NCBI GenBank assembly: GCA_013289765.1
Contig: JABCZI010000012.1
Location: 1 to 64,000, forward strand
Reading direction: 5' to 3'
Source: Acidobacteriota bacterium
GTDB lineage: Bacteria; Acidobacteriota; Terriglobia; Terriglobales; Acidobacteriaceae
Length of the DNA stretch: 64,000 bases
In this document: in pieces, positions 38,925-47,647 of the stretch
Layout: the number at the start of each line of letters is the position of its first letter
How positions within the stretch are numbered: the stretch's first letter is position 1
The notes under the pieces: model-generated
What the model was told of the DNA's origin: nothing
Database searches by the model: none
Seen by the model: the letters and a program-made list of their open reading frames with translations, nothing else
Translations under genes and position numbers: made by a program

Positions 38925-39620
38925 ATGTGGGAGGAATCGGTGATTCGCAAACGTTGCGCCTTTACATTCGTAGTGTTCATTTTCTGTCACGCTTTTTTCC
39001 CCGCAACTTCTCAAGGACAGGCACAAACCGGCTCCGCGCCAGAACACCGCAAGACCAGTGAACCTTACACCGGCGACCTCACGATTTTCGACTCCCCTGG
39101 GCGCGCGGAGCGGCTGCAAATCAATCGCGTGATGGATATCCTGTCCATTACACCTGGGAAAGCAGTGGCCGATATCGGAGCGGGGTCGGGCTGGTTCACT
39201 GTGATAGCGGCGCGGAGAGTTGGCCAAGCGGGAATCGTATATGCAGTCGATATCAATCCGGAGTCGATTCGCTACGTCAGCGAGCGCGCGAAGAAGGAGC
39301 AACTGCAAAACGTCAAAACCATTCTAGGCAAAGGCGACAACCCTGTTCTTCCCGCCGGTGCAGTCGATTCAGTCTTGCTGTTGAAGACGTATCACGAGGT
39401 AGCGAAGCCGGTCGCTCTTCTGCGAAATCTGCGGGCGTCGCTGCGTCCCGGAGCGAAGGTTGGAATCATCGACCGCAATGGAAACGGCGAAAATCATGGC
39501 GTGGGTCGTGACGTCGTGATCCAGGAAGCTCGGCAGGCGGGTTACCGGTTGCAGGAACAGTATGATTTTGTGAAGGGCGACAAGATGGATTATTTTCTGG
39601 TATTCACTCCAGAACCGTGA
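38925..39620 (+). CDS. Class I SAM-dependent methyltransferase with apparent signal peptide
   Basis: N-terminus IRKRCAFTFVVFIFCHAFFPATSQGQA is signal-like; AVADIGAGSGWFTVIAARRVGQAGIVYAVDIN motif I. Confidence 0.85.
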   Translation: MWEESVIRKRCAFTFVVFIFCHAFFPATSQGQAQTGSAPEHRKTSEPYTGDLTIFDSPGRAERLQINRVMDILSITPGKAVADIGAGSGWFTVIAARRVGQAGIVYAVDINPESIRYVSERAKKEQLQNVKTILGKGDNPVLPAGAVDSVLLLKTYHEVAKPVALLRNLRASLRPGAKVGIIDRNGNGENHGVGRDVVIQEARQAGYRLQEQYDFVKGDKMDYFLVFTPEP

Positions 39621-39927
39621 CCTCGTCGACTACCGGCCAAGTCGTGCGGGTCAAGTCAGCAAATATTGCGAGGTCGGCATCGGAAGCCGCTCCCTGCGGG
39701 CTCGCCCATGCCGCTTCCATTCTCGGCCGATCATCGAAGTAGAGCTCGACTATTGCGTCCCATCCGGGCGGCTGTCGTGTGGCATCCTTACTGGCAAAAT
39801 TCTGAACATACTTTCTCAAGCCGGGCAGATTCATCGCCAACAGACCATGAACTTCCCGCATGTGCCGGCGGAACTGTTCAGGAGTCAATTCTGGACGCCG
39901 ATACACTACGACCATAAACTTCAGCAT
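39604..39927 (-). CDS. EthD-family protein
   Basis: MLKFMVVVYRRPELTPEQFRRHMREVHGLLAMNLPGLRKYVQN; convergent 17-bp overlap with the methyltransferase gene. Confidence 0.8.
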   Translation of the reverse strand: MLKFMVVVYRRPELTPEQFRRHMREVHGLLAMNLPGLRKYVQNFASKDATRQPPGWDAIVELYFDDRPRMEAAWASPQGAASDADLAIFADLTRTTWPVVDEVTVLE

Positions 39928-39944
39928 ATAAGCTTCTTCAGCGA

Positions 39945-41180
39945 TCAAACGCTTTCGATCATTTCTGCAAGCAGCAGCGCCCGCCGCGGTAGCTCGGAAA
40001 CGACGATGTATTCGTGCAGGGCATGGGCGCCTTCACCAACGCCGCCCATGCCGTCGAGCGTGGGAATGCCCAGGCCAGCGGTGAAATTTCCGTCGGAGCC
40101 GCCGCCCACTGACGCTTCTTCGAGCTTCCATCCAATCGCGTCAGCAATGTTCTGGGCTTTCTTGTACAACGCTGCCACTCCAGACGTTCGCTCCATTGGC
40201 ATTCGATTAATGCCGCCCGTCATCTCAACCTTGCAGTGTTTGTCGAATACTTTGAGCGACCGCAGCTTGCGGTCAATGCCGGCAGCTTGTTTCGCGCGCT
40301 TGATGCGTACATCGATCGCCACCGAGGCCTCAGCCGCAATCACGTTGGTGCGGGTTCCCCCCTCGATCACGCCGGGATTCACGGACAAACCTTTCGGCAA
40401 ATCATTTAATTTAGCGACTACCGCGATTTGGCGCGCGAGCTCTAGTATCGCGCTGTGACCCTTTCCTGGATCCAGCCCGGCATGCGCAGCCACGCCCTTC
40501 ACGGTTAGCTTATATTCGCCTACGCCTTTGCGGGCGGTCTTGACGGCACCGCGAAGTCCGGCAGCGGGTTCGAGCACCAGAACTCCGGCGGATTGTTTTG
40601 CCAATGACTCAGTGATGGCGCGGGACGAGCGGCTGCCGACTTCTTCATCGGAAACCAGAAAAACCGTGACCGGCCGCGAGAGTTCGCCATGCCAGTCTTG
40701 CAGAGCTTCGATCGCATGAAGGATGAGGGCGATGCCTGACTTCATGTCGAGCACGCCAGGGCCGAACAGATGTTCGTCCTCAATTCTGCAGGGCATTTTC
40801 GCCAGCGTTCCCAGGGGATAAACCGTGTCGTAGTGCCCCAATAACAGTACGGGCTTGCGGTCCGCAGAACTCGCGCGCGTTCCGGCAAAGTCGACTTGCA
40901 GGCTGTCGCCGAAATCATCACTGCTGTGAAAGCGGATACGTCCACCACGGGTGGCAAACTTGGAAGCAAGAAATTTCGCTATGCAATCAACGGCTTGCTT
41001 GTTATCGCTTGGGGATTCGATTTCGACAAGCTCGCGGACTGTTTTGACCATCCGATCCTGGCATTGATCGAAATAGCGCAAGCGATCGGTACCTGTGGTG
41101 CGCGGTGCAGTTGTTGTCGCTCTTTTTGTTTTCTTCTTCGTTTTGGTCTTGGGCACTCTTGCCTCTCGCTGCGGACTCAC
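39945..41180 (-). CDS. M20-family metallopeptidase (carboxypeptidase G2-like)
   Basis: LLLGHYDTVYPLG; GPGVLDMKSGIALILHAIEAL; VFLVSDEEVGS; VGGGSDGNFTAGLGIPTLDGMGGVGEGAHALHEYI. Confidence 0.93.
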   Translation of the reverse strand: MSPQREARVPKTKTKKKTKRATTTAPRTTGTDRLRYFDQCQDRMVKTVRELVEIESPSDNKQAVDCIAKFLASKFATRGGRIRFHSSDDFGDSLQVDFAGTRASSADRKPVLLLGHYDTVYPLGTLAKMPCRIEDEHLFGPGVLDMKSGIALILHAIEALQDWHGELSRPVTVFLVSDEEVGSRSSRAITESLAKQSAGVLVLEPAAGLRGAVKTARKGVGEYKLTVKGVAAHAGLDPGKGHSAILELARQIAVVAKLNDLPKGLSVNPGVIEGGTRTNVIAAEASVAIDVRIKRAKQAAGIDRKLRSLKVFDKHCKVEMTGGINRMPMERTSGVAALYKKAQNIADAIGWKLEEASVGGGSDGNFTAGLGIPTLDGMGGVGEGAHALHEYIVVSELPRRALLLAEMIESV

Positions 41181-41237
41181 CTTCGCCGTGAAATACGGCG
41201 CGGTACAGTATAATCTTCAGGCTGATTGGGACGAATC

Positions 41238-41783
41238 ATGATTCAGAGCACTTCTTCCGAGACCGACGCGGCCGCATCGAAGACGGCGCTCGATATTCAC
41301 GACATCCTGAAAATCCTGCCGCACCGTTATCCTCTGCTGCTGATTGATCGCGTGCTGGAGTTGAAGCGTAAAGAAAGCATTGTAGCGATCAAGAATGTCA
41401 GCATTAACGAACCGTTTTTCAACGGCCATTTTCCGGGATTGCCCATCATGCCCGGAGTGCTGATTGTGGAAGCGATGGCCCAGGCCGGGGGAGCACTGTT
41501 GCTTACCGAAGTGGAAGATCGCGGGAATAAGTTGATGGTATTCACCGGTATTGAGCGCGCGAAGTTTCGCCGTCCCGTGAGCCCCGGTGATCAGCTTAGA
41601 ATCGAAGTGGAAGTGAAAGGCTGGCGCGTCATTCCGCGTAGGATCGCGGCCAAGATGCATGGCGTCGCCTATGTTGCGGGGCAAAAAGTGGCCGAAGCCA
41701 CGATATCGTGCCAGCTTATCGATAGCTCGGGTGGTCGCGGCGATGGATCGGGTGCTGCGGATGATGGTGCGGCTGGGGAATGA
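41238..41783 (+). CDS. fabZ: 3-hydroxyacyl-ACP dehydratase FabZ
   Basis: [17 protein letters not shown] ... [29 protein letters not shown]. Confidence 0.97.
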   Translation: MIQSTSSETDAAASKTALDIHDILKILPHRYPLLLIDRVLELKRKESIVAIKNVSINEPFFNGHFPGLPIMPGVLIVEAMAQAGGALLLTEVEDRGNKLMVFTGIERAKFRRPVSPGDQLRIEVEVKGWRVIPRRIAAKMHGVAYVAGQKVAEATISCQLIDSSGGRGDGSGAADDGAAGE

Positions 41784-41840
41784 ACCGCGATCGGGCACAG
41801 GTGCGATGGAACCATTTTCCCAGGATGAAATGATTCGACC

Positions 41841-42617
41841 ATGAACATTCATCCCACGGCCATCATTGATTCGGGCGCCAAAGTTCCAGCATCGTGCACG
41901 GTTGGACCCTACTGCGTGATTGGAGCGGGCGTCGAAGTTGGGGAGCGATGCCGCTTGGCGTCGCATGTTGTCGTCGAAGGGCCAACGAAAATCGGGGTCG
42001 ACAACTCTTTTTTCCCTTTTTCCGCGATCGGTATGGCGCCGCAGGATATTTCCTATCGAGGTGAACCCACGCGATTGGAAATCGGCGACCACAACGAGAT
42101 TCGCGAGTGCGTCACCATCAGCCGCGGTACGCTGAAGGGCGGCGGGGTCACCAGGGTGGGCGACCACGTGCTCATCATGGCTTACGCGCACATCGGACAC
42201 GACAGCGTAATCGGCGACCACTGCATGCTGGTGAACGGGGCCACATTGGGCGGGCATGTGACGGTTGAAGAATGGGCGGTGGTGGGCGCGCTATGTCCGG
42301 TGCATCAGTACGTGCGGATCGGGGCGCATGCTTACGTCGGCGGCGGAACTACGATCACGCAGGATGTGCTGCCGTTTTCCATGACGTCTGCGGCGCGGAA
42401 TACTCATGCCTATGGGATGAATAAGGTAGGGCTGGAGCGTCGCGGCTTCTCGGCGGAGCGTATCCGTAGGATTCATCATGCTTACAAGACTCTGCTGGCG
42501 TCGAAGATGAACACATCGCAGGCGCTGGAAAAACTGAAAGGTAAGACCGACCGTGGCGAAGATGTGGATATGCTGATCCGCTTTATCGAAGCTTCGGAGC
42601 GCGGAGTGATTAAGTAA
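41841..42617 (+). CDS. lpxA: UDP-N-acetylglucosamine acyltransferase
   Basis: IHPTAIIDSGAKVPASCTVGPYCVIGAGVEVG left-handed beta helix; HIGHDSVIGDHCMLVNGATLGGHVTV. Confidence 0.97.
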   Translation: MNIHPTAIIDSGAKVPASCTVGPYCVIGAGVEVGERCRLASHVVVEGPTKIGVDNSFFPFSAIGMAPQDISYRGEPTRLEIGDHNEIRECVTISRGTLKGGGVTRVGDHVLIMAYAHIGHDSVIGDHCMLVNGATLGGHVTVEEWAVVGALCPVHQYVRIGAHAYVGGGTTITQDVLPFSMTSAARNTHAYGMNKVGLERRGFSAERIRRIHHAYKTLLASKMNTSQALEKLKGKTDRGEDVDMLIRFIEASERGVIK

Positions 42618-42690
42618 AGTGGCTAGTGGCCAGTGATCAGTGGCCAGTTAATACTGCGCTGCCCTCTAATCACCGGACATTGACCACTGC
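42618..42690. repeat. Low-complexity self-complementary spacer repeat (GTGGCCAGTGATC type)
   Basis: aGTGGCTAGTGGCCAGTGATCAGTGGCCAGT...TGACCACTG between lpxA and lpxI; direct repeat AGTGGCCAGT. Confidence 0.65.
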
Positions 42691-42692
42691 TT

Positions 42693-43541
42693 ATGCAACC
42701 TATCGGGCTCATCGCCGGCAATGGCAAGTTTCCTCTGCTCGTGCTTGATGCGGCGCGTGCGGCGGAGTATGAAGTTGTCGTTGTTGCGATCAAAGAAGAA
42801 GCTTTTCCTGAAATTGAAAATCACGGGGCCGCGTCTGTTCATTGGTTATCGCTGGGTGACCTTTCCAAGCTGATTGAAGTTTTTCATCGCGAAGGCGTAA
42901 GCCGCGCCGTTATGGCTGGGCAGGTCAAGCACAAGCAGATATTTTCCGCGATCCGCCCGGATTGGCGCCTGGCTAAGCTTCTGCTTTCTCTCACAACCCG
43001 CAATACCGACAGTTTGCTGGGAGCGGTAGCCAAGGTCCTGGCGGAAGAAGGAATCATACTGGAAAATTCCACGTGGTTACTCGAACCGCTGCTGGTGAAA
43101 TCCGGAGTGCTCAGCCGGCGCGCGCCCACCGAACAGGAACGCAAGAACGTTGACTACGGCCGGGCCGTCGCCCGCCAACTTGCGCAGCATGATATTGGGC
43201 AGACCGTCGTCATTGGCGAAGCGGCCTGCGTTGCGGTCGAAGCCATGGAGGGCACCGATGCGACGATTGAGCGTGCCGGACACATCATGGGCTCGCTGCA
43301 CGGCGACGCTTCTACCCTGAGCCGCGCGCTCACGGTGGTCAAGATCGCGAAGCCCAATCAGGATATGCGCTTCGACGTTCCCGTCATCGGAGTGAAGACG
43401 ATTGTAGTGATGCAGTCAGCGGGAGCAACCTGCCTTGCGCTGGATGCAGGAAAGTGTCTGTTGCTGGATGGAGAGAAGGTTCTTGATGCGGCCAATGCGG
43501 CCGGGATTGCGGTGGTCGCGGACGTTGTTTTGCCAGCCTGA
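42693..43541 (+). CDS. lpxI: UDP-2,3-diacylglucosamine diphosphatase LpxI
   Basis: PIGLIAGNGKFPLLVLDAARAAEYEVVVVAIKEEAFPEIE ... AVMAGQVKHKQIFSAIRPD; follows lpxA. Confidence 0.94.
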   Translation: MQPIGLIAGNGKFPLLVLDAARAAEYEVVVVAIKEEAFPEIENHGAASVHWLSLGDLSKLIEVFHREGVSRAVMAGQVKHKQIFSAIRPDWRLAKLLLSLTTRNTDSLLGAVAKVLAEEGIILENSTWLLEPLLVKSGVLSRRAPTEQERKNVDYGRAVARQLAQHDIGQTVVIGEAACVAVEAMEGTDATIERAGHIMGSLHGDASTLSRALTVVKIAKPNQDMRFDVPVIGVKTIVVMQSAGATCLALDAGKCLLLDGEKVLDAANAAGIAVVADVVLPA

Positions 43542-43571
43542 TTCAGAGGGTGACTTCGAGCGGCATCTTGA

Positions 43572-43901
43572 CTAGTCGGCTCCCATCGAGCGACGCGACC
43601 TTCTGACGGCCGCTATCGGACGCTTACGAGGATCACCCTTGCGGAAATCGTGCATAGCCCGTGTGAGATCGTGCGCGGTCTGCAGATTCATCCAGAATTC
43701 AGCGGAATTTTTGAAGTATCCGGCAAGAAGGAGTGCCGTTTCGGGGGTGATGCCTCGTTTCCCGCGTACCAACTCATTCACACGGTTTAACGGGATGGTG
43801 AGAGCTCTCGCCAGTTCAGCCTGGGTCAGGCCAAGAGGCTCAAGAAATTCCTCTAGTAGGATCTTCCCGGGATGCGTTGCGATACGATTGCTCGGCAACA
43901 T
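43572..43901 (-). CDS. higA: HigA-family addiction module antitoxin (XRE HTH)
   Basis: HPGKILLEEFLEPLGLTQAELARALTIPLNRVNELVRGKRGITPETALLLAGYFKNSAEFWMNLQ. Confidence 0.93.
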   Translation of the reverse strand: MLPSNRIATHPGKILLEEFLEPLGLTQAELARALTIPLNRVNELVRGKRGITPETALLLAGYFKNSAEFWMNLQTAHDLTRAMHDFRKGDPRKRPIAAVRRSRRSMGAD

Positions 43902-43912
43902 TGCGCTTCTCC

Positions 43913-44203
43913 TCAGTGGTAATCGACGCATCGGACTTCGTGTGCTGTGCCGTTCGTAAAGCGAAACACTATACGATACTGGTCATTCACCCTCAAGCTG
44001 TAAAGCCCTGCCCAGTCACCGCGCAGTTTTTCCAGCCGGTTTGAGGGCGGCATGCTAAGGTCGGTGAGCATGCCGCTCGCATTCAGCAAGTCCAACTTGG
44101 TTTGGATACGTGTCCACAATGCCGGCGCAATTCTTCGGGCAGCTTTAGTGTTATGCCCATGGAAAATGTCTTCCGTCGGTTTGTCTCCAAAGGAGACAAT
44201 CAT
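43913..44203 (-). CDS. higB: HigB/RelE-superfamily toxin
   Basis: IVSFGDKPTEDIFHGHNTKAARRI ... RLEKLRGDWAGLYSLRVNDQYRIVFRF; toxin-first order upstream of higA. Confidence 0.93.
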   Translation of the reverse strand: MIVSFGDKPTEDIFHGHNTKAARRIAPALWTRIQTKLDLLNASGMLTDLSMPPSNRLEKLRGDWAGLYSLRVNDQYRIVFRFTNGTAHEVRCVDYH

Positions 44204-44212
44204 TTCAGATAC

Positions 44213-44233
44213 TATACATAGTTACCGTGTATA
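44213..44233. promoter_or_regulatory. Candidate HigBA operator
   Basis: TATACA-N9-TGTATA inverted repeat 10 bp upstream of the higB start. Confidence 0.5.
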
Positions 44234-44272
44234 TGTACATTACTGAGTGCGGCCGCCTGCGCTTCATTTAAG

Positions 44273-44773
44273 ATGAAAATAATGACTTCCTCAATTTCCG
44301 AATCCGCGCTTATCGCTGATCAGCTGCGCCGCGCTTTCGAAGGCGATGCCTGGCATGGCCCAGCTCTGCTTGAATTGCTGGACGATGTAGACGCTGCCAC
44401 GGCTGCGGCGAAGCCGCTGGCTGACGCTCATAGCATCTGGGAACTTGTCCTGCATATCGCTGCGTGGGACGCCGCAGCCTGCCGCCGGCTGGGCGGAGAG
44501 AAAATCCAACCTACAGGGGTTGCGAATTTTCCCGTCGTTCCTAAACCCACCGATGCGGCGTGGCGCAAGTCCGTCGCTCAAGTGAAGCGCACGCACGATG
44601 TGCTGATAAAGACGGTCGCGGTTTTGCCCGACGCTCGGCTGCGCGAGCGGGTTCCGGGAAAGAAATATGACTTCTGCCACATGCTGCATGGGGTGGCGCA
44701 GCATGAGCTGTACCATGCAGGACAGATTGCCATTTTAAAGAAGGCGCAAGCCGCAGTCGCGAGGACTAAGTAG
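44273..44773 (+). CDS. DinB-family protein
   Basis: IADQLRRAFEGDAWHGPALLELLDDV ... HSIWELVLHIAAWD ... HGVAQHELYHAGQIAILKK metal-binding His pattern. Confidence 0.88.
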   Translation: MKIMTSSISESALIADQLRRAFEGDAWHGPALLELLDDVDAATAAAKPLADAHSIWELVLHIAAWDAAACRRLGGEKIQPTGVANFPVVPKPTDAAWRKSVAQVKRTHDVLIKTVAVLPDARLRERVPGKKYDFCHMLHGVAQHELYHAGQIAILKKAQAAVARTK

Positions 44774-44834
44774 TCCGCAACTCCTCAGTTGCCATGCCGA
44801 CAACGCTGTCCCCACATGAATCTCAACTAAAGCT

Positions 44835-45164
44835 TTACCACTGCTTGAAAATCACCGCCACGGCGGCGACGATCATCGCGAAACCGACGGCGTGGTTCCA
44901 GCGCACTGGTTGTTTGAGATAGAAGACGGAAAACACTGAGAACACCAGCAAGGTGATGACTTCCTGAATGGTCTTGAGTTGTGCGGCGCTGAATTCATAG
45001 GAGCCGATACGATTCGCCGGCACCTGAAAACAATATTCGAAGAAGGCGATCATCCAGCTGATGACGATCACTTTGAATAGCGGCACCTCGCGGTATTTCA
45101 AGTGACCGTACCAGGCGAAGGTCATGAAGATATTGGAGATGGTAAGCAGCGCAATAGTTCGCAT
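44835..45164 (-). CDS. DMT-type small membrane protein (DUF486)
   Basis: MRTIALLTISNIFMTFAWYGHLKYREVPLFKVIVISWMIAFFEYCFQVPANRIGSYEFSAAQLKTIQEVI. Confidence 0.88.
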   Translation of the reverse strand: MRTIALLTISNIFMTFAWYGHLKYREVPLFKVIVISWMIAFFEYCFQVPANRIGSYEFSAAQLKTIQEVITLLVFSVFSVFYLKQPVRWNHAVGFAMIVAAVAVIFKQW

Positions 45165-45227
45165 GTCGTGAGCTGGTGCTCCTTTCGCGGTTGGGTGCAA
45201 CCCGCAGCGTGGCGGGAGTGATTTGGA

Positions 45228-46355
45228 TTGACGCAATTTCGGTCGCCGCGTCTATTGCAGATGCTCTTTTGCGGCTTAACGTTTACAATTTGGTGTTCCT
45301 GTGGCAACCGGCCAGCCGAGAGATCCTTCCTGCAAGCTGACAATCCAATTCCCGTCGCGGTGGTGGGTGTGGGTGTCTTCGGGCGCAATCACGCCCGAGT
45401 TTACCAAGAGCTGGAACGGCAGGGCGAGGCCGTGCGGCTGGTCGGCGTGGTTGATTCCGATCTCAACCGGGCCGACGCTGTCGCTCGCGAGTTTGGCTGC
45501 CGCGCTTTCGGGTCAGTCAAGCAGATGCTCACCACGCATAGCGAAATCCGGGCTGCGTCGGTGGCCGCGCCAACCGTTCATCATCTGGCCGTGGCCCGCG
45601 CACTCATGCAAAAGGGAGTTGATGTTCTGATCGAGAAGCCGCTGGCCGCGTCGCTGGCCGAAGCTGACGAATTAGTGCAACTCGCCGCCGCTCACAAACG
45701 TATTGCTCAAGCCGGACACCTCGAGCGTTTCAATCCAGCGGTACGTGCCACGATTCCGCTACTTACACAGCCCATGTTCTTTGAGGTTCACCGGCTCAGC
45801 GTCTTCACCCCGCGATCCCTCGATGTGGATGTGGTGCTTGACCTGATGATTCATGACCTGGATATCGTTCTGTCCTTCGCAAATTCTCCGGTGAAAGAAG
45901 TTCGCGCCGTCGGGTTGCCTATTCTCTCCGGCAAGGTTGATATCGCTAATGTGCGGCTGGAATTCGCGTCTGGATGTGTGGCAAACTTTACCGCCAGCCG
46001 CGTCTCGACCGAACGTGTGCGCAAGCTGCGCTTCTTTCAACCGCAGCAATATGTTTCGGTTGATTACGGGCGGCAGGAAGTTCTGGTTTTCACGGTCGGA
46101 GCCGACGATGGAGCCGATTCCGGCGCTCCCACCGTCAACCCGCAAATTAAAGTCGCCAAGCCGCCTGTGACGTCAGAAGAGCCGTTACACGCAGAGTTGA
46201 AGTCGTTCCTGCACGCCGTGCGGCAACGATCCACGCCTGTCGTGCCACTAGAGGACGGCCGCCGCTCTCTCGCGCTCGCCCTCGATGTTATCGCCGCGAT
46301 CCGCGAGCATGGAAAGAAAGTCGGCGTTGCGGGTTTGGCGAAGGCGAAAGGCTAG
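45228..46355 (+). CDS. Gfo/Idh/MocA-family oxidoreductase (start uncertain)
   Basis: IPVAVVGVGVFGRNHARVYQEL Rossmann motif; VLIEKPLAASLAEADELV. Confidence 0.9.
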   Translation: MTQFRSPRLLQMLFCGLTFTIWCSCGNRPAERSFLQADNPIPVAVVGVGVFGRNHARVYQELERQGEAVRLVGVVDSDLNRADAVAREFGCRAFGSVKQMLTTHSEIRAASVAAPTVHHLAVARALMQKGVDVLIEKPLAASLAEADELVQLAAAHKRIAQAGHLERFNPAVRATIPLLTQPMFFEVHRLSVFTPRSLDVDVVLDLMIHDLDIVLSFANSPVKEVRAVGLPILSGKVDIANVRLEFASGCVANFTASRVSTERVRKLRFFQPQQYVSVDYGRQEVLVFTVGADDGADSGAPTVNPQIKVAKPPVTSEEPLHAELKSFLHAVRQRSTPVVPLEDGRRSLALALDVIAAIREHGKKVGVAGLAKAKG

Positions 46356-46388
46356 GCGCCCATCCCCTCGCTGAGCGCGTGCAACTCC

Positions 46389-47513
46389 CTACTCGGAGTG
46401 TTGTCGATGCTTGCGCAACTGAATGTCGATCCCAACCATCGGCCCGTAGACATTGATGCCATAGTTTCGAATTCCCCAGTTCGGCTTACCGTTGCCCTGG
46501 GATAAATCAAGATTCGATATGTGCATGAAATTCAAACCGCCCGAAATTGCATAGCGAGGATTGATGTTGTATCGCACCCCACTGCCCATGTTCACGGTAA
46601 ACGTGAAGTCCTCCCCTTGGGCATAGAGCACCCCTTTCGGTCCCTGAGCGTCGATGTGCCCAAGGCCGAGGCGGATATCAAAGTAGGGCGCTACCCTGGA
46701 ATTACGCGGCACGAAATTACGACGAACACCCATGATCCAGGAGAAATAGCGGCTCTCAGGGCCCCTCGGAATCGCGGTAATAGAACCGGTGCACGTGAGA
46801 TCCCAATTGCCGCGGAGAATTAATGGACCTGATATGCCGCTCATATGCCAACGGAGAGAACCGAAGATAGGTACGAGTGTGTATTTAAGAGGATATGTGT
46901 TGTAGACATCGCCTACGAAAATGTCCAGAGGAAAGGGGACGTTGATGGGAAGCCATCCCGCGTCCAAGGAGAATTCGAGCTTGTTTCTGTAATAAATTTC
47001 CCGGTTGAAGTCAGGACGTTGGGGAGGCTTTAGCTTTTCGAACGTTACTGAGTCGTTTGGATCTTCTGCCGGAGTATTCTCCAGCGCTGTTGGTGGCTTG
47101 TCTGGGGATGCGTCGGGGTGGAGCGAGGTTTCGGAAGCGAACAATGAGTCGTCCAAGGGCGTCGGGGTCGCACCTTGTTCGCCAAAATATTCGACAGGGG
47201 CAAGAGCTGGCACAGCGATAGTCTGGCTTTCGCGAACCAACTGGATCGTCTCTTCACGCGATGGGTCGGCATGATCCATGGAGACAGCGCCCGACTGGGA
47301 AAACGCGGAAAGGGCGACGAGACTTGGAGTCAGGCTTAGAATCACCGATCGCTTGCGAGCGTACACTAGAGCCTCCTGTGGAGCAGCGCTCCACAGTGTA
47401 ATGCCACAACTTTTGCAAAATTGCCAGAGCATTTCTCGGACGCGGGATAGTAGAGCCAACAGCGTTTTACAAATATTTACACACCTAAGTCGCACACCAT
47501 TTGTAAAGAGCAT
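46389..47513 (-). CDS. PagL-like lipid A 3-O-deacylase / acyloxyacyl hydrolase
   Basis: C-terminal beta-barrel with YAISGGLNFMHISNLDLSQGNGKPNWGIRNYGINVYGPMVGI (PagL catalytic-type H-S-N pattern). Confidence 0.8.
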   Translation of the reverse strand: MLFTNGVRLRCVNICKTLLALLSRVREMLWQFCKSCGITLWSAAPQEALVYARKRSVILSLTPSLVALSAFSQSGAVSMDHADPSREETIQLVRESQTIAVPALAPVEYFGEQGATPTPLDDSLFASETSLHPDASPDKPPTALENTPAEDPNDSVTFEKLKPPQRPDFNREIYYRNKLEFSLDAGWLPINVPFPLDIFVGDVYNTYPLKYTLVPIFGSLRWHMSGISGPLILRGNWDLTCTGSITAIPRGPESRYFSWIMGVRRNFVPRNSRVAPYFDIRLGLGHIDAQGPKGVLYAQGEDFTFTVNMGSGVRYNINPRYAISGGLNFMHISNLDLSQGNGKPNWGIRNYGINVYGPMVGIDIQLRKHRQHSE

Positions 47514-47647
47514 AATCCCTTAAAAGATGCGAAAATAAAGGTAGCTTGCCACTCCTATTCGCAGCGTCATCCTTGCCACGACCGGATGCAACGAAGCGAG
47601 GGGAATCCGTGTCTAACGGACAAGCCAAGTTCAGACAAGCTTAGCTC

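Noticed and set aside
43572-44203. Possible defence island around HigBA
   Set aside because: Neighbours are lipid A and housekeeping genes; an isolated toxin-antitoxin pair alone does not support a defence island.
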